DNA of 64,000 nt from Eikenella corrodens. GTDB taxonomy: Bacteria; Pseudomonadota; Gammaproteobacteria; Burkholderiales; Neisseriaceae. A program made the translations under genes and the position numbers. The stretch covers positions 186,001 to 250,000 of the forward strand of contig NZ_LT906482.1 in the NCBI RefSeq assembly GCF_900187105.1, written 5' to 3'. Shown here one piece after another: positions 34,791 through 43,100 of this stretch (within the stretch, counting starts at the first letter, position 1; every line of letters begins with the position of its first letter). The notes beneath the pieces were generated by a model. That model had not been told where the DNA came from and searched no databases. It saw nothing but the letters and a program-made list of their open reading frames with translations.

Positions 34791-36170
34791 CTAATCTACC
34801 AAATCCCTGCACAATCTCACCGCCTCATCCAGCCGTTCCACGCCGAAGATTTCCAGGCTGGGAAATTCTTTCCTGCTGCGCGGCAGGTTGGCTTTGGGCA
34901 CGATGGCGCGTTTGAAGCCGAGTTTTTCCGCCTCTTTCAGCCGTTCCTGCCCGCGTGCCACGGGGCGCACTTCGCCGCTCAGGCCAACTTCGCCGAAGGC
35001 GACCATTTTTTCGGGCAGCGGTTTGTTGCGAAAGCTGGATACCATCGCCAGAATCACCGCCAAATCCGCTGCCGGTTCGCTGATTTTCACGCCGCCCACG
35101 GCGTTGATGAACACGTCTTGGTCGAAGCAGGCGATGCCGGCGTGGCGGTTGAGCACGGCCAAGAGCATGGCGAGGCGGTTTTGTTCGAGGCCGACGGTGA
35201 GCCGCTTGGGCGTGAAGCCGTGCGCGTCGTCCACCAGTGCTTGGATTTCCACCAGCAGCGGGCGGCTGCCTTCCTGTGTTACCAGCACGCACGAGCCCGC
35301 CACGTCGTCGCGGTAGCTGGCGAGGAAGATGGCGGAGGGGTTGGACACGCCTTTGAGGCCGTTTTCCAGCATGGCGAACACGCCCAGCTCGTTGGCCGCG
35401 CCGAAGCGGTTTTTGATGGCGCGAATCATGCGGTAGTTGGAATGCTGGTCGCCTTCAAAATACAGCACGGTATCCACCATATGCTCGAGCACGCGCGGGC
35501 CGGCAATCGCGCCGTCTTTGGTGACGTGGCCGACAAAAATCATGGCGATGCCCATCTGCTTGGCCATGCGCGTGAACTGGGCGGCACACTCGCGCACCTG
35601 CGACACGGAGCCGGGCGCGGAGGTGATTTGGTCGGAATACATGGTTTGAATTGAGTCGATGACCACCACGGCGGGCTGGTGCTGCTTCAAAGCAGCCTGC
35701 ACCGCTTCCAAACGGATTTCCGCCAGCAGATGCACGCCGTCCGCATCCAGCCCCAGCCGCTGCGCGCGCAGGGCGACCTGTTGCGCCGATTCCTCGCCCG
35801 ACACATACAGCACTTTGCGTTTTTTCGCCATCAGGGCGACGGTTTGCAGCAGCAGCGTGGATTTGCCGATGCCCGGGTCGCCGCCCAACAAAATCACCGC
35901 GCCGTCCACCAGCCCGCCGCCGAGCACGCGGTCGAGTTCGCCCATACCGGTGGGCTCGCGCGGCACTTCGGCGGCGGTAACTTTGGAGAGTTCCTGCACT
36001 TGCGTAGTGTCCGCCGCCCAAGACTGAAAGCGGGCATTTTTCGGCTCGGGCGCGGCTAGGCCTTCCTGCAAGGTGTTCCACTCGCCGCAGTGCGGGCATT
36101 TGCCCTGCCACTTGGGCACGGTGCCGCCGCATTCGGTGCAGGTGTAGAGGGTTTTGGGGGCTTTGGCCAT
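34791..36170 (-). CDS. radA: DNA repair protein RadA
   Basis: 459 residues. The N-terminal zinc finger has Cys11, Cys14, Cys25 and Cys28 (CTECGGTVPKWQGKCPHCG). The RecA-like ATPase has Walker A GDPGIGKST at 96-104, the RadA-specific KNRFG motif at 252-256 and a C-terminal Lon-like domain (FINAVGGVKISEPAADLAV, GEVGLSGEVRPV). RadA drives branch migration during recombination and is known to matter for transformation in competent bacteria. No DUS occurs inside the gene. Monocistronic. Confidence 0.96.
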   Translation of the reverse strand: MAKAPKTLYTCTECGGTVPKWQGKCPHCGEWNTLQEGLAAPEPKNARFQSWAADTTQVQELSKVTAAEVPREPTGMGELDRVLGGGLVDGAVILLGGDPGIGKSTLLLQTVALMAKKRKVLYVSGEESAQQVALRAQRLGLDADGVHLLAEIRLEAVQAALKQHQPAVVVIDSIQTMYSDQITSAPGSVSQVRECAAQFTRMAKQMGIAMIFVGHVTKDGAIAGPRVLEHMVDTVLYFEGDQHSNYRMIRAIKNRFGAANELGVFAMLENGLKGVSNPSAIFLASYRDDVAGSCVLVTQEGSRPLLVEIQALVDDAHGFTPKRLTVGLEQNRLAMLLAVLNRHAGIACFDQDVFINAVGGVKISEPAADLAVILAMVSSFRNKPLPEKMVAFGEVGLSGEVRPVARGQERLKEAEKLGFKRAIVPKANLPRSRKEFPSLEIFGVERLDEAVRLCRDLVD

Positions 36171-36196
36171 AATATTGTTTTCCTTGTATCTTTTAT

Positions 36197-36240
36197 TTTC
36201 AGGTAGCCTTTTTAACTATTGGATGAGGCTACCTGAAAGC
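36197..36240. terminator. inverted DUS pair after methyltransferase gene
   Basis: Reverse and forward DUS around TTTTTAACTATTGGATG. Lies between radA's start and the stop of the methyltransferase gene. Confidence 0.8.
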
Positions 36241-36852
36241 TCAGCAGGTTTCTGCCAAGCTCAAATCTGTTTTGCCGAAATTCAACGTGTAATTGCGATC
36301 GTTGCCGAATTGTTGCACGGGAGAGAAGCCGTATTGCTCGAGCAATTGGATAAGCTCGGTGCGGCTAAGTTTATCCGCATCTCCGGCGGCTTCGGAAATG
36401 GACAGCAGCCCGTCTAGAGCGAGCAGACGGTGGAATTCGGCGAGGTAGGCCGCTTGGTCGGCTACTTCGCCTAAAACGGTTACCAGCACGATGCGGTGAA
36501 ACGAGCCTCTGGCAAAGGGAAAGCTGCTGCCGCTGCATAGGTGGTATTCGGCATTGGTAATATGGCGTTTTTCCAGTCGCTGCCGTGCCTTGGCCAGCAT
36601 TTCGGGCTGAATATCGGCCAACACTAAGCTGCCCTGCGGCACGGCACGGGCGAGCGCAGGGCTGAAATAGCCCGGCCCGCAGCCTACTTCGAGAATTCGC
36701 TGTTGCGGCTGCAACTCGAGCCGGCGCACCAGCTCAGCGGGGGAAAGCGCCCAGTTGCGCAGGGGGATGAGCAGGGTGAAGGCGAGTTGGTGGGGAAAGA
36801 GTGCGCCTTTAGCAGTGAGGCCGTGCCAGATGGTTTTGAGGGTGCGGAGCAT
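36241..36852 (-). CDS. class I SAM-dependent methyltransferase
   Basis: 203 residues from ATG 36852 (MLRTLKTIWHGL). The upstream in-frame stretch to 36990 is a translated DUS pair (RLPE, GYLK, SGS, GYLK) and is rejected. SAM-binding motif I is ILEVGCGPGYFSPALARAVP near 51-70; VLADIQPEMLAKARQRL follows with the ribose-binding Asp. The LRNWALSPAELVRRL lead-in is typical of methyltransferase type 11 proteins. Substrate cannot be predicted. The gene has one DUS pair on each side. Confidence 0.85.
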   Translation of the reverse strand: MLRTLKTIWHGLTAKGALFPHQLAFTLLIPLRNWALSPAELVRRLELQPQQRILEVGCGPGYFSPALARAVPQGSLVLADIQPEMLAKARQRLEKRHITNAEYHLCSGSSFPFARGSFHRIVLVTVLGEVADQAAYLAEFHRLLALDGLLSISEAAGDADKLSRTELIQLLEQYGFSPVQQFGNDRNYTLNFGKTDLSLAETC

Positions 36853-36859
36853 GATGGAA

Positions 36860-36902
36860 TTTTTCAGGTAGCCTTGATGGGGGTTGGGGCTACCTGAAAA
36901 TA
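36860..36902. repeat. inverted DUS pair upstream of methyltransferase gene
   Basis: Reverse DUS (36861) and forward DUS (36889), with a degenerate TTTTCAGGTAACC following at 36917. It lies in the promoter region of the minus-strand gene, only 8 bases before the ATG, so it may affect initiation. Confidence 0.75.
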
Positions 36903-37194
36903 GGGGCAGACAATTTGTTTTCAGGTAACCGTTTGCGTATTCGGGCAGGCGGATTGTAGCAAACCCTTTGCGCGGCAGTTGGCCTGACAAGGGGAAAGTT
37001 CTGTCGCGAAATACTGCCGTGCCCCTAGGTAATGGCTCGGCTTCGGCGATGTGAGGCTTGTTTTTTTATGCCGAACTGGCAATAATGCCGCTCTGCCTGA
37101 TATATCGGCAAACTGTCCACTTCCCAATTTTCGGCCAATCCGTTGCCAGGTGTGATACGGATTGGCTTCAAAAGTAAAGAGAGTATTCAAGCAA

Positions 37195-38421
37195 ATGGCT
37201 TTATTGGTACAGAAATATGGCGGGACTTCAGTGGGAAGCCCCGAGCGCATTAAGAATGTGGCCAAACGCATTGCCCGCGCCCGTGCCGAAGGGCACGACG
37301 TGGTGGTGGTGGTATCCGCCATGAGCGGCGAAACCAACCGCCTGGTGGCGTTGGCGCACGAAATTCAGGAGTTTCCCGACCCACGCGAAATGGATGTGGT
37401 GTTGGCCACCGGCGAGCAAGTAACCATCGGCCTTTTGGCCATGGCGCTGATGGATATCGGCATTCCGGCCAAGAGCTACACCGGCTGGCAGGTGCTGGTG
37501 CAAACTGATAATTCCCACACCAAAGCCCGCATCGAATACATCGACGACAGCAAAATGCGTGCCGATTTGGCGGCAGGCAAGGTGGTGATTGTGGCCGGTT
37601 TCCAAGGCGTAGATGCCGAAGGCAACATTACCACGCTGGGGCGCGGCGGCTCCGATACTTCCGCCGTGGCGCTGGCCGCCGCACTCAAGGCAGACGAATG
37701 CCAAATCTACACCGATGTGGACGGGGTTTACACCACCGACCCGCGCGTGGTGCCCGAAGCACGGCGCATGAACACCGTATCGTTTGAAGAAATGCTCGAA
37801 CTGGCGAGCCTGGGCAGCAAAGTGCTGCAAATCCGCTCGGTGGAATTCGCCGGCAAATACAAAGTGCGCCTGCGCGTATTGAGCAGCCTCACCGATGGCG
37901 GCGAAGGCACCCTGATTACTTACGAGGAAGACCCCAACATGGAAAAAGCCATTGTATCCGGTATCGCATTCGACAAAAACCAAGCCCGCATCAACGTGCG
38001 CGGCGTGCCCGACAAACCCGGCATCGCCTATCAGATTTTGGGTGCGGTGGCCGATGCCAACATCGATGTAGATATGATTATCCAAAATGCCGGCGAAGAA
38101 GGCACCACCGATTTCTCCTTCACTGTATCACGTGGCGACTACCGCCACACAATCGATTTGCTGCAAAGCGTGCAGGAAAGCATCGGTGCGGCCGATATCC
38201 ACGGCGATGACACCGTATGCAAAGTATCCATCGTCGGCATCGGCATGCGCTCGCACATCGACGTGGCCTCCACCATGTTCCGCACCCTGGCCGAGGAAAA
38301 CATCAATATTCAGCTGATTTCCACTTCCGAAATCAAAATTTCCGTGCTGATCGATGAAAAATACCTCGAGCTCGCCACCCGCGTGCTGCACAAAGCCTTC
38401 GGCCTCGACCGTCAACAGTAA
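37195..38421 (+). CDS. lysC: aspartate kinase
   Basis: First enzyme of the aspartate family pathway (Lys, Thr, Met, DAP). It has 408 residues from ATG 37195 ([19 protein letters not shown]), preceded by AAAGAGAG. The earlier in-frame start at 37162 adds non-conserved residues. Kinase motifs are KYGGTSVGS at 7-15, [15 protein letters not shown] near 150-165 and [16 protein letters not shown] near 177-192. Two C-terminal ACT repeats follow (near 265-340 and 345-405), including [16 protein letters not shown] and [17 protein letters not shown]. This is the short, lysine/threonine-regulated monofunctional type. A terminator follows. No lysine riboswitch was recognisable in the 200-bp leader. Confidence 0.95.
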   Translation: MALLVQKYGGTSVGSPERIKNVAKRIARARAEGHDVVVVVSAMSGETNRLVALAHEIQEFPDPREMDVVLATGEQVTIGLLAMALMDIGIPAKSYTGWQVLVQTDNSHTKARIEYIDDSKMRADLAAGKVVIVAGFQGVDAEGNITTLGRGGSDTSAVALAAALKADECQIYTDVDGVYTTDPRVVPEARRMNTVSFEEMLELASLGSKVLQIRSVEFAGKYKVRLRVLSSLTDGGEGTLITYEEDPNMEKAIVSGIAFDKNQARINVRGVPDKPGIAYQILGAVADANIDVDMIIQNAGEEGTTDFSFTVSRGDYRHTIDLLQSVQESIGAADIHGDDTVCKVSIVGIGMRSHIDVASTMFRTLAEENINIQLISTSEIKISVLIDEKYLELATRVLHKAFGLDRQQ

Positions 38422-38428
38422 GCATCCT

Positions 38429-38461
38429 GCCCCGCAGCCTCTCCGGCGCGGGGCATTTTTT
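38429..38461 (+). terminator. rho-independent terminator of lysC
   Basis: Perfect 7-bp GC stem GCCCCGC/GCGGGGC, 12-base loop, then six T after CA. Confidence 0.92.
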
Positions 38462-38508
38462 ACCCTGCACATTTTCAGGTAGCCTCAGCCTACATAGGAA
38501 CTCCCCGT

Positions 38509-38724
38509 ATGATGAAAAACCGCAACTTCGGCAACATCACCGACCTGCTCGACGAGAAAAACATCAGCCCGGCCAAACGCCGCCGCATCCTCGCCACAGC
38601 CGCCGCACTGGATTTAATCGACACCGCCCTCAACAACTCCGGCAGCCAACACAAGCTCGAAGAAGAAATGGCGCGCCTACCCCAATACACCGCCGCCATC
38701 GAAGCCCTGTTGAAGATTGATTAA
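38509..38724 (+). CDS. small hypothetical protein
   Basis: 71 residues, soluble, helical and charged (NFGNITDLLDEKNISPAKRRRILATAAALDLIDTALNNSG). The KRRRILATAAALDL part suggests a nucleic-acid-binding helix but no family is recognised. It lies just downstream of lysC after a terminator and a single DUS, with a DUS pair right behind it. Confidence 0.6.
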   Translation: MMKNRNFGNITDLLDEKNISPAKRRRILATAAALDLIDTALNNSGSQHKLEEEMARLPQYTAAIEALLKID

Positions 38725-39218
38725 AAAGTTTTCACTGCTCCGCACCATTTTCAGGTAGCCTCCCCAGAAAGGCTACCTGAAAACACAATTTGAATATGCC
38801 AAGAGTTAAGCCGGCGTTACTACGCCGACCTTTTATTGAACCGCCTTAGCCCTAGTTCGAGTAAAAAAACTTTATCTTTTTGTAAACCAACCATATTCAC
38901 AAACCACCCTATCCCTGCCGCCCCAAAGGCTACCTGAAAGCCATTCCACCGTTCACATACACTACCTACCAGCCTACTCAAATCCAACAAAACCTAAAAT
39001 AAATCAACAGAAAACAACAAACTTCAAACCAAACTGCAGCCCGACACACCTAGGCTGTCTCTGTCATTTCGCCACAGCCACCCACTACTGTGCATACAAA
39101 CAAACAGAGTGTCGGCAAATCTCCCCTACCTCAGCCCAAGCCGCCGCCGCATTGCCTAAACCTGCCAATGCGGTAAAATGACACTTTCCCAACCGTTCCC
39201 AAGCAGGAAAGACTTGCC
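38725..39218. other. 494-bp noncoding spacer with hairpin
   Basis: Contains a reverse and a forward DUS (38747-38784), a perfect hairpin CGGCGT-TACT-ACGCCG (38812-38827) followed by CCTTTTATT, and a third DUS at 38928. The rest is AT-rich and A-tract-rich (38860-39050), which may be a promoter or bent-DNA region for slyD. No gene is evident, and a 17-codon frame at 38796 lacks a ribosome binding site. Confidence 0.5.
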
Positions 39219-39698
39219 ATGAACATCGAAAAAGACACCGTAGTAACCCTGCATTATGAAATGTTTGATGCCAACAACCAGCTGATCGACAAAACAGAAG
39301 AGCCCATCGCCTATCTGCACGGCGGCTACGACGGCATTTTCCCGCTGGTGGAAGAAGCACTGCACGGCAAAGCCGTGGGCGAAGAAGTAGATGTAACTCT
39401 TTCTCCCGACGACGCATTCGGCGAGCAAGACCCGGAATTGGTGCGCATCGAGCCGCTCAACGTTTTTCCCGTGGAAGTGGAAGTGGGCATGATGTTTGAA
39501 GCCGACGACCCCGAAACCGGAGACACCCTGGTTTACCGCGTAACCGACATCGCCGATGGCAAAGCCGTGGTAGACGGCAACCACCCGCTGGCCGGCATGA
39601 AGCTGCGTTTTAAAGGCAAAGTGGCCGAAATCCGCCCCGCCACCACCGAAGAAATCGCCCACGGTCATGTCCACGGCGAACACGGCCATCACCACTAA
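39219..39698 (+). CDS. slyD: FKBP-type peptidyl-prolyl isomerase SlyD
   Basis: 159 residues. The N-terminal FKBP fold begins IEKDTVVTLHYEMFDANNQLIDKTEEPIAYLHGG and the insert-in-flap (IF) domain covers about 70-130. The C-terminus is His-rich (HGHVHGEHGHHH), the metal-binding tail that in E. coli SlyD delivers nickel to hydrogenase. The tail here is short. Likely a cytosolic folding helper with metal storage capacity. An AGGAAAG ribosome binding site and a long AT-rich leader precede it. Confidence 0.92.
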   Translation: MNIEKDTVVTLHYEMFDANNQLIDKTEEPIAYLHGGYDGIFPLVEEALHGKAVGEEVDVTLSPDDAFGEQDPELVRIEPLNVFPVEVEVGMMFEADDPETGDTLVYRVTDIADGKAVVDGNHPLAGMKLRFKGKVAEIRPATTEEIAHGHVHGEHGHHH

Positions 39699-39720
39699 TC
39701 ATCATATTCGACCAAATCAG

Positions 39721-39756
39721 GCGGGTTGCCATAAAGGCAGCCTGCCTGCTTTCTTT
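39721..39756 (+). terminator. terminator after slyD
   Basis: Ten-base stem GCGGGTTGCC/GGCAGCCTGC with two GU pairs, loop ATAAA, then a T-rich stretch. The right arm also contains AGGCAGCCTG, a king-type DUS look-alike. Confidence 0.65.
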
Positions 39757-39758
39757 TC

Positions 39759-39806
39759 GCAGAAACTTCGTTTTAACTTCGTTGAAGCTGTGCTTTCAGG
39801 TAGCCT
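39759..39806 (+). repeat. DUS-anchored degenerate repeat (reference copy)
   Basis: 48 bases: GCAGAAACTTCG, TTTTAACTTCG, TTGAAGCTGTG, CTTTCAGGTAGCCT. The same order of segments is seen at 32028-32075 (minus strand), 7332-7368, 34709-34764, 49324-49367 (minus) and 58890-58939 (minus). Confidence 0.75.
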
Positions 39807-40066
39807 GCTGTTCTGCATCGTCATTTAATAATCGCAACATCTTCTTTATACAGCAAATAACAAGGTTTTTCCCCACGATGGATTATGATACCCTACGGGC
39901 TGCCTCTCCTGTATCTAAGAATACTCAATTTCGCCATAACAGCCTATAAAGAAAAGTGTTTTAGCTATTGCCACACCACCCTCTAAGGCTACCTGAAACC
40001 TCTCAGCCACATCCTACTACCACCACCCCGCCACACCCTACCTCAAACGGCATATTTCGCGTATCA

Positions 40067-40100
40067 TTAACCCGTCTTAATTTTCATTATGATGGGTTAA
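40067..40100 (+). promoter_or_regulatory. dyad upstream of glutamate dehydrogenase gene
   Basis: TTAACCCGTC at 40067-40076 and GATGGGTTAA at 40091-40100 pair over ten bases (one GU) around a 14-base gap, 87 bases before the gdhB ATG. It could be an operator for a dimeric regulator or an mRNA hairpin. No known regulator signature matched. Confidence 0.45.
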
Positions 40101-40186
40101 AACCGGCAAAGAGAAACGCGGCCAAACTGCGTTGCTCAGATTGCAATCCGCCATACCAACCCAAGAAGCTCAAGAGGAGCCCCAGC

Positions 40187-43100
40187 ATGAGCCTGCCGAC
40201 CCCCGTTTTGCGCCTGCAAGACAGTGCCCGCCAACAGAATTTTGCAGAAGATTTCCTCCCCTTCCTTGCCGGCTATTATCGCCAGGCCGACTTTGCCGAC
40301 CTAGCCAGCTATAGCGACACCGAACTATTATCTGCCGCCGATTCCCACCGCAAGCTTGCCCAAGAGCCCCGTGCCGCCGGCAAAGCCGTGGTGCGCGTTT
40401 CGCCCACTGGTGACACTGTGCAGCAGACGCTGGTGGAAATTGTAGCCGACCACCTCCCCTTCTTGCTCGATTCCCTGTTGATGCTGCTCAACCGTGAGCA
40501 GCGTGTGCCTTTGGCCGTATTGCACAGCGCATGGCAGGTAAAACGCAATGCAGACGGCAAAGCTGCCACTCTCGAAGAAGCTGCCAAAGAAAGCAGCGCA
40601 CAGGAAACATTGGTTGCCGTGTATCTGGAAGGTGGCGAGGCCGCACAAGACCAAAAACTGGCCGAACAAATCCGCAGCCTCTTAGCCGAATTGGGCACAA
40701 TTGTGGAAAGCGAACACAAACTGCGCGGCCAGCTTTTGCTGGTTAACCAGATGATTCTGAACGAAGGTCGCAGCCAAGATGCGGAGATCGTTTCTTTCCT
40801 CAGCTGGCTGGCCGACCGCCATTTCCTCCTGATGGGCTTCTGCGAATACGATTTGGTCAACCATTCCGGCAGCCCGCGCCTGCAGGCCAAAGCCAACACC
40901 GCGCAAGGCATTCTCGCCGGTAACAGCAATCTGATTGCCGACGATTTTGCCGCCCTTTCCGATACCGACAAAAAACAATGGCTGCACCACGACCGCCTGC
41001 TGCTCAACAAATCGCAGCAGCGTAGCCGCATCCACCGCCCGGCCTATCTTAACCAAGTCAGCATCCAAAAACTCAACGCCAACGGCCAAGTTGTCGGCCA
41101 ATGGTGTTTCATCGGTCTCTACACCTCCACCGCCTACACAGACAGCATCTGGAACACCCCCGTACTGCGCGGCAAAGCCGAACATGTGCTAAAACACTTT
41201 GATTTTGCCGATGGCAGCCATCAAGAGCACAACCTGCGCCACCTGCTGCAAACCTACCCACGCGACGAGCTGTTTGAATCCAGCAACGAAGAACTGACCG
41301 AAGCTGCTGCCGGCCTGCTTGCGCTGAGCCAGCGCCCGCGTGTGCGCCTGTTTGCCCGCAGTGATGTATTCAAACGCTACGTTTCCGTGCTGTGCTATTT
41401 GCCCAAAGAACAATTCGGCAGCGAACTGTGCCAACGCATTGCAGGCTACCTGAAAACCACCCTGGCCGCCGAAAACTGCGAATACGCCGTGCAACTGACC
41501 GACGACAACCCGCTCGCCTGCATCCAATTCCTGTGCCGCACCAATGCCGGCAAACTGCCTGCCTTTACCCGCAGCGAGCTGGAACAACACGTTGCCGGCC
41601 TGGCAGCTAATGCCGAAACCACCCCGCAGGCTGCCGCACCACAACCTAAAGCCGAACAGAAAAAACAGCCTGAAGCCAAACACAAAGCCAAGGCCAAATC
41701 TGCATCTGCCGCCCACGAAGACGACACCGCCTTCTCCGCCGCCTACCGCGAAGCCTTCAGCCCCGACCAGGCCATTACCGACCTCAAACACGCCGAACTC
41801 CTCAACGACGACCGCGTGTTGGTTACCGTCTGCTCCGAGCAGGAAAATCCGGCCGCGCCCTACGCGCTGCGCCTCTACACCCCGCAAATCAGCCCATCGC
41901 TGTCGCAAACCCTGCCCATTATTGGGAACATGGGGTTCGACGTGCATACCGCTGTGCCATATACCCTGCACACCGAGAACAGCGCCGTCGGCCTGAACCA
42001 CTTCTCCCTCAAACCCAATGTGCCTGTCCACGCTCAAGCCGATGGCTGCGATGCTTTGGGAAGCGAACTGCCCGCGCTGTTTGCCGAAGTATGGGCAGGC
42101 CGTGTGGAAAACGACCGCTTCAACGCCCTCGTGCTCTCCGCCGACATCACCTGGCGTAACAGCGTGCTGCTGCGCGCCATCGCCAAATACCTGAAACAGG
42201 CTACCCTGCCGTTCTCGCAAGAGCGCATCGAGCAAACCCTCCTCCGCCACGGCGCCATCGCCGCCAAACTGGTGGAACTGTTTTCCGCCCGCCTGCATCC
42301 TGAAGAAGCCGACGATAACCGTGCGCTGATGATTAACAGCGAACTCACCGGCCTCTTGGCCGACGTGCCCTCACTGGACGAAGAACGCATCATCAATGCC
42401 TTCCGCTCCGTGATTTTGGCCGTGTGCCGCACCAACTTCTGGCAAACCGATAAAGAAGGCGGCCTGAAATCCGAAATCAGCCTGAAAATCAAATCCAAAG
42501 ACATCCCCTTCCTGCCTAAGCCGCTCCCGCTGTTTGAAATTTGGGTGTACAGCCCGCGCGTGGAAGGCACCCACCTGCGCGGCAGCAAAGTGGCGCGCGG
42601 CGGCCTGCGCTGGTCCGACCGTTTCGACGATTTCCGCACTGAAGTGCTGGGCTTGGTGAAAGCACAAATGGTGAAAAACGCCGTGATCGTGCCCGGTGGC
42701 TCCAAAGGCGGTTTCGTGTGCAAACAACTGCCCGATGCCGCTACCGACCACGAAGGCTACCTGAAAGAAGGCATCGCCTGCTATCAGATATTCATCAACG
42801 CCCTGCTCGACCTCACCGACAACCGCACCGCCGAAGGCATCGAGCCGCCGCCGCAAGTACACCGCCGCGACGGCGATGATCCCTATTTGGTAGTGGCTGC
42901 CGACAAAGGCACCGCCTCCTTCTCCGACACCGCCAACGCCCTCTCCGCCGAACACGGCTTCTGGCTGGACGACGCTTTCGCCTCCGGCGGCAGCGCCGGC
43001 TACGACCACAAAGGCATGGGCATCACCGCACGCGGTGCGTGGGAATCGGTAAAACGCCATTTCCGCCATTTGGGTAAAGACATCCAAAACGAAGACTTCA

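Noticed and set aside
36853-36990. N-terminal extension of the methyltransferase to 36990
   Set aside because: It reads through two DUS copies and a degenerate one; the normal start MLRTLK follows.
36991-37194. Lysine riboswitch upstream of lysC
   Set aside because: The leader lacks the conserved lysine-aptamer motifs (AGAGGUGC and related); only an ordinary T-run and weak hairpins were seen.
38796-38849. 17-codon peptide frame starting at 38796
   Set aside because: No ribosome binding site; the perfect hairpin within it is more likely an RNA feature.
39968-40186. N-terminal extension of gdhB to 39968
   Set aside because: The added 73 residues are low complexity with a translated DUS and no similarity; GAGGAG precedes ATG 40187.
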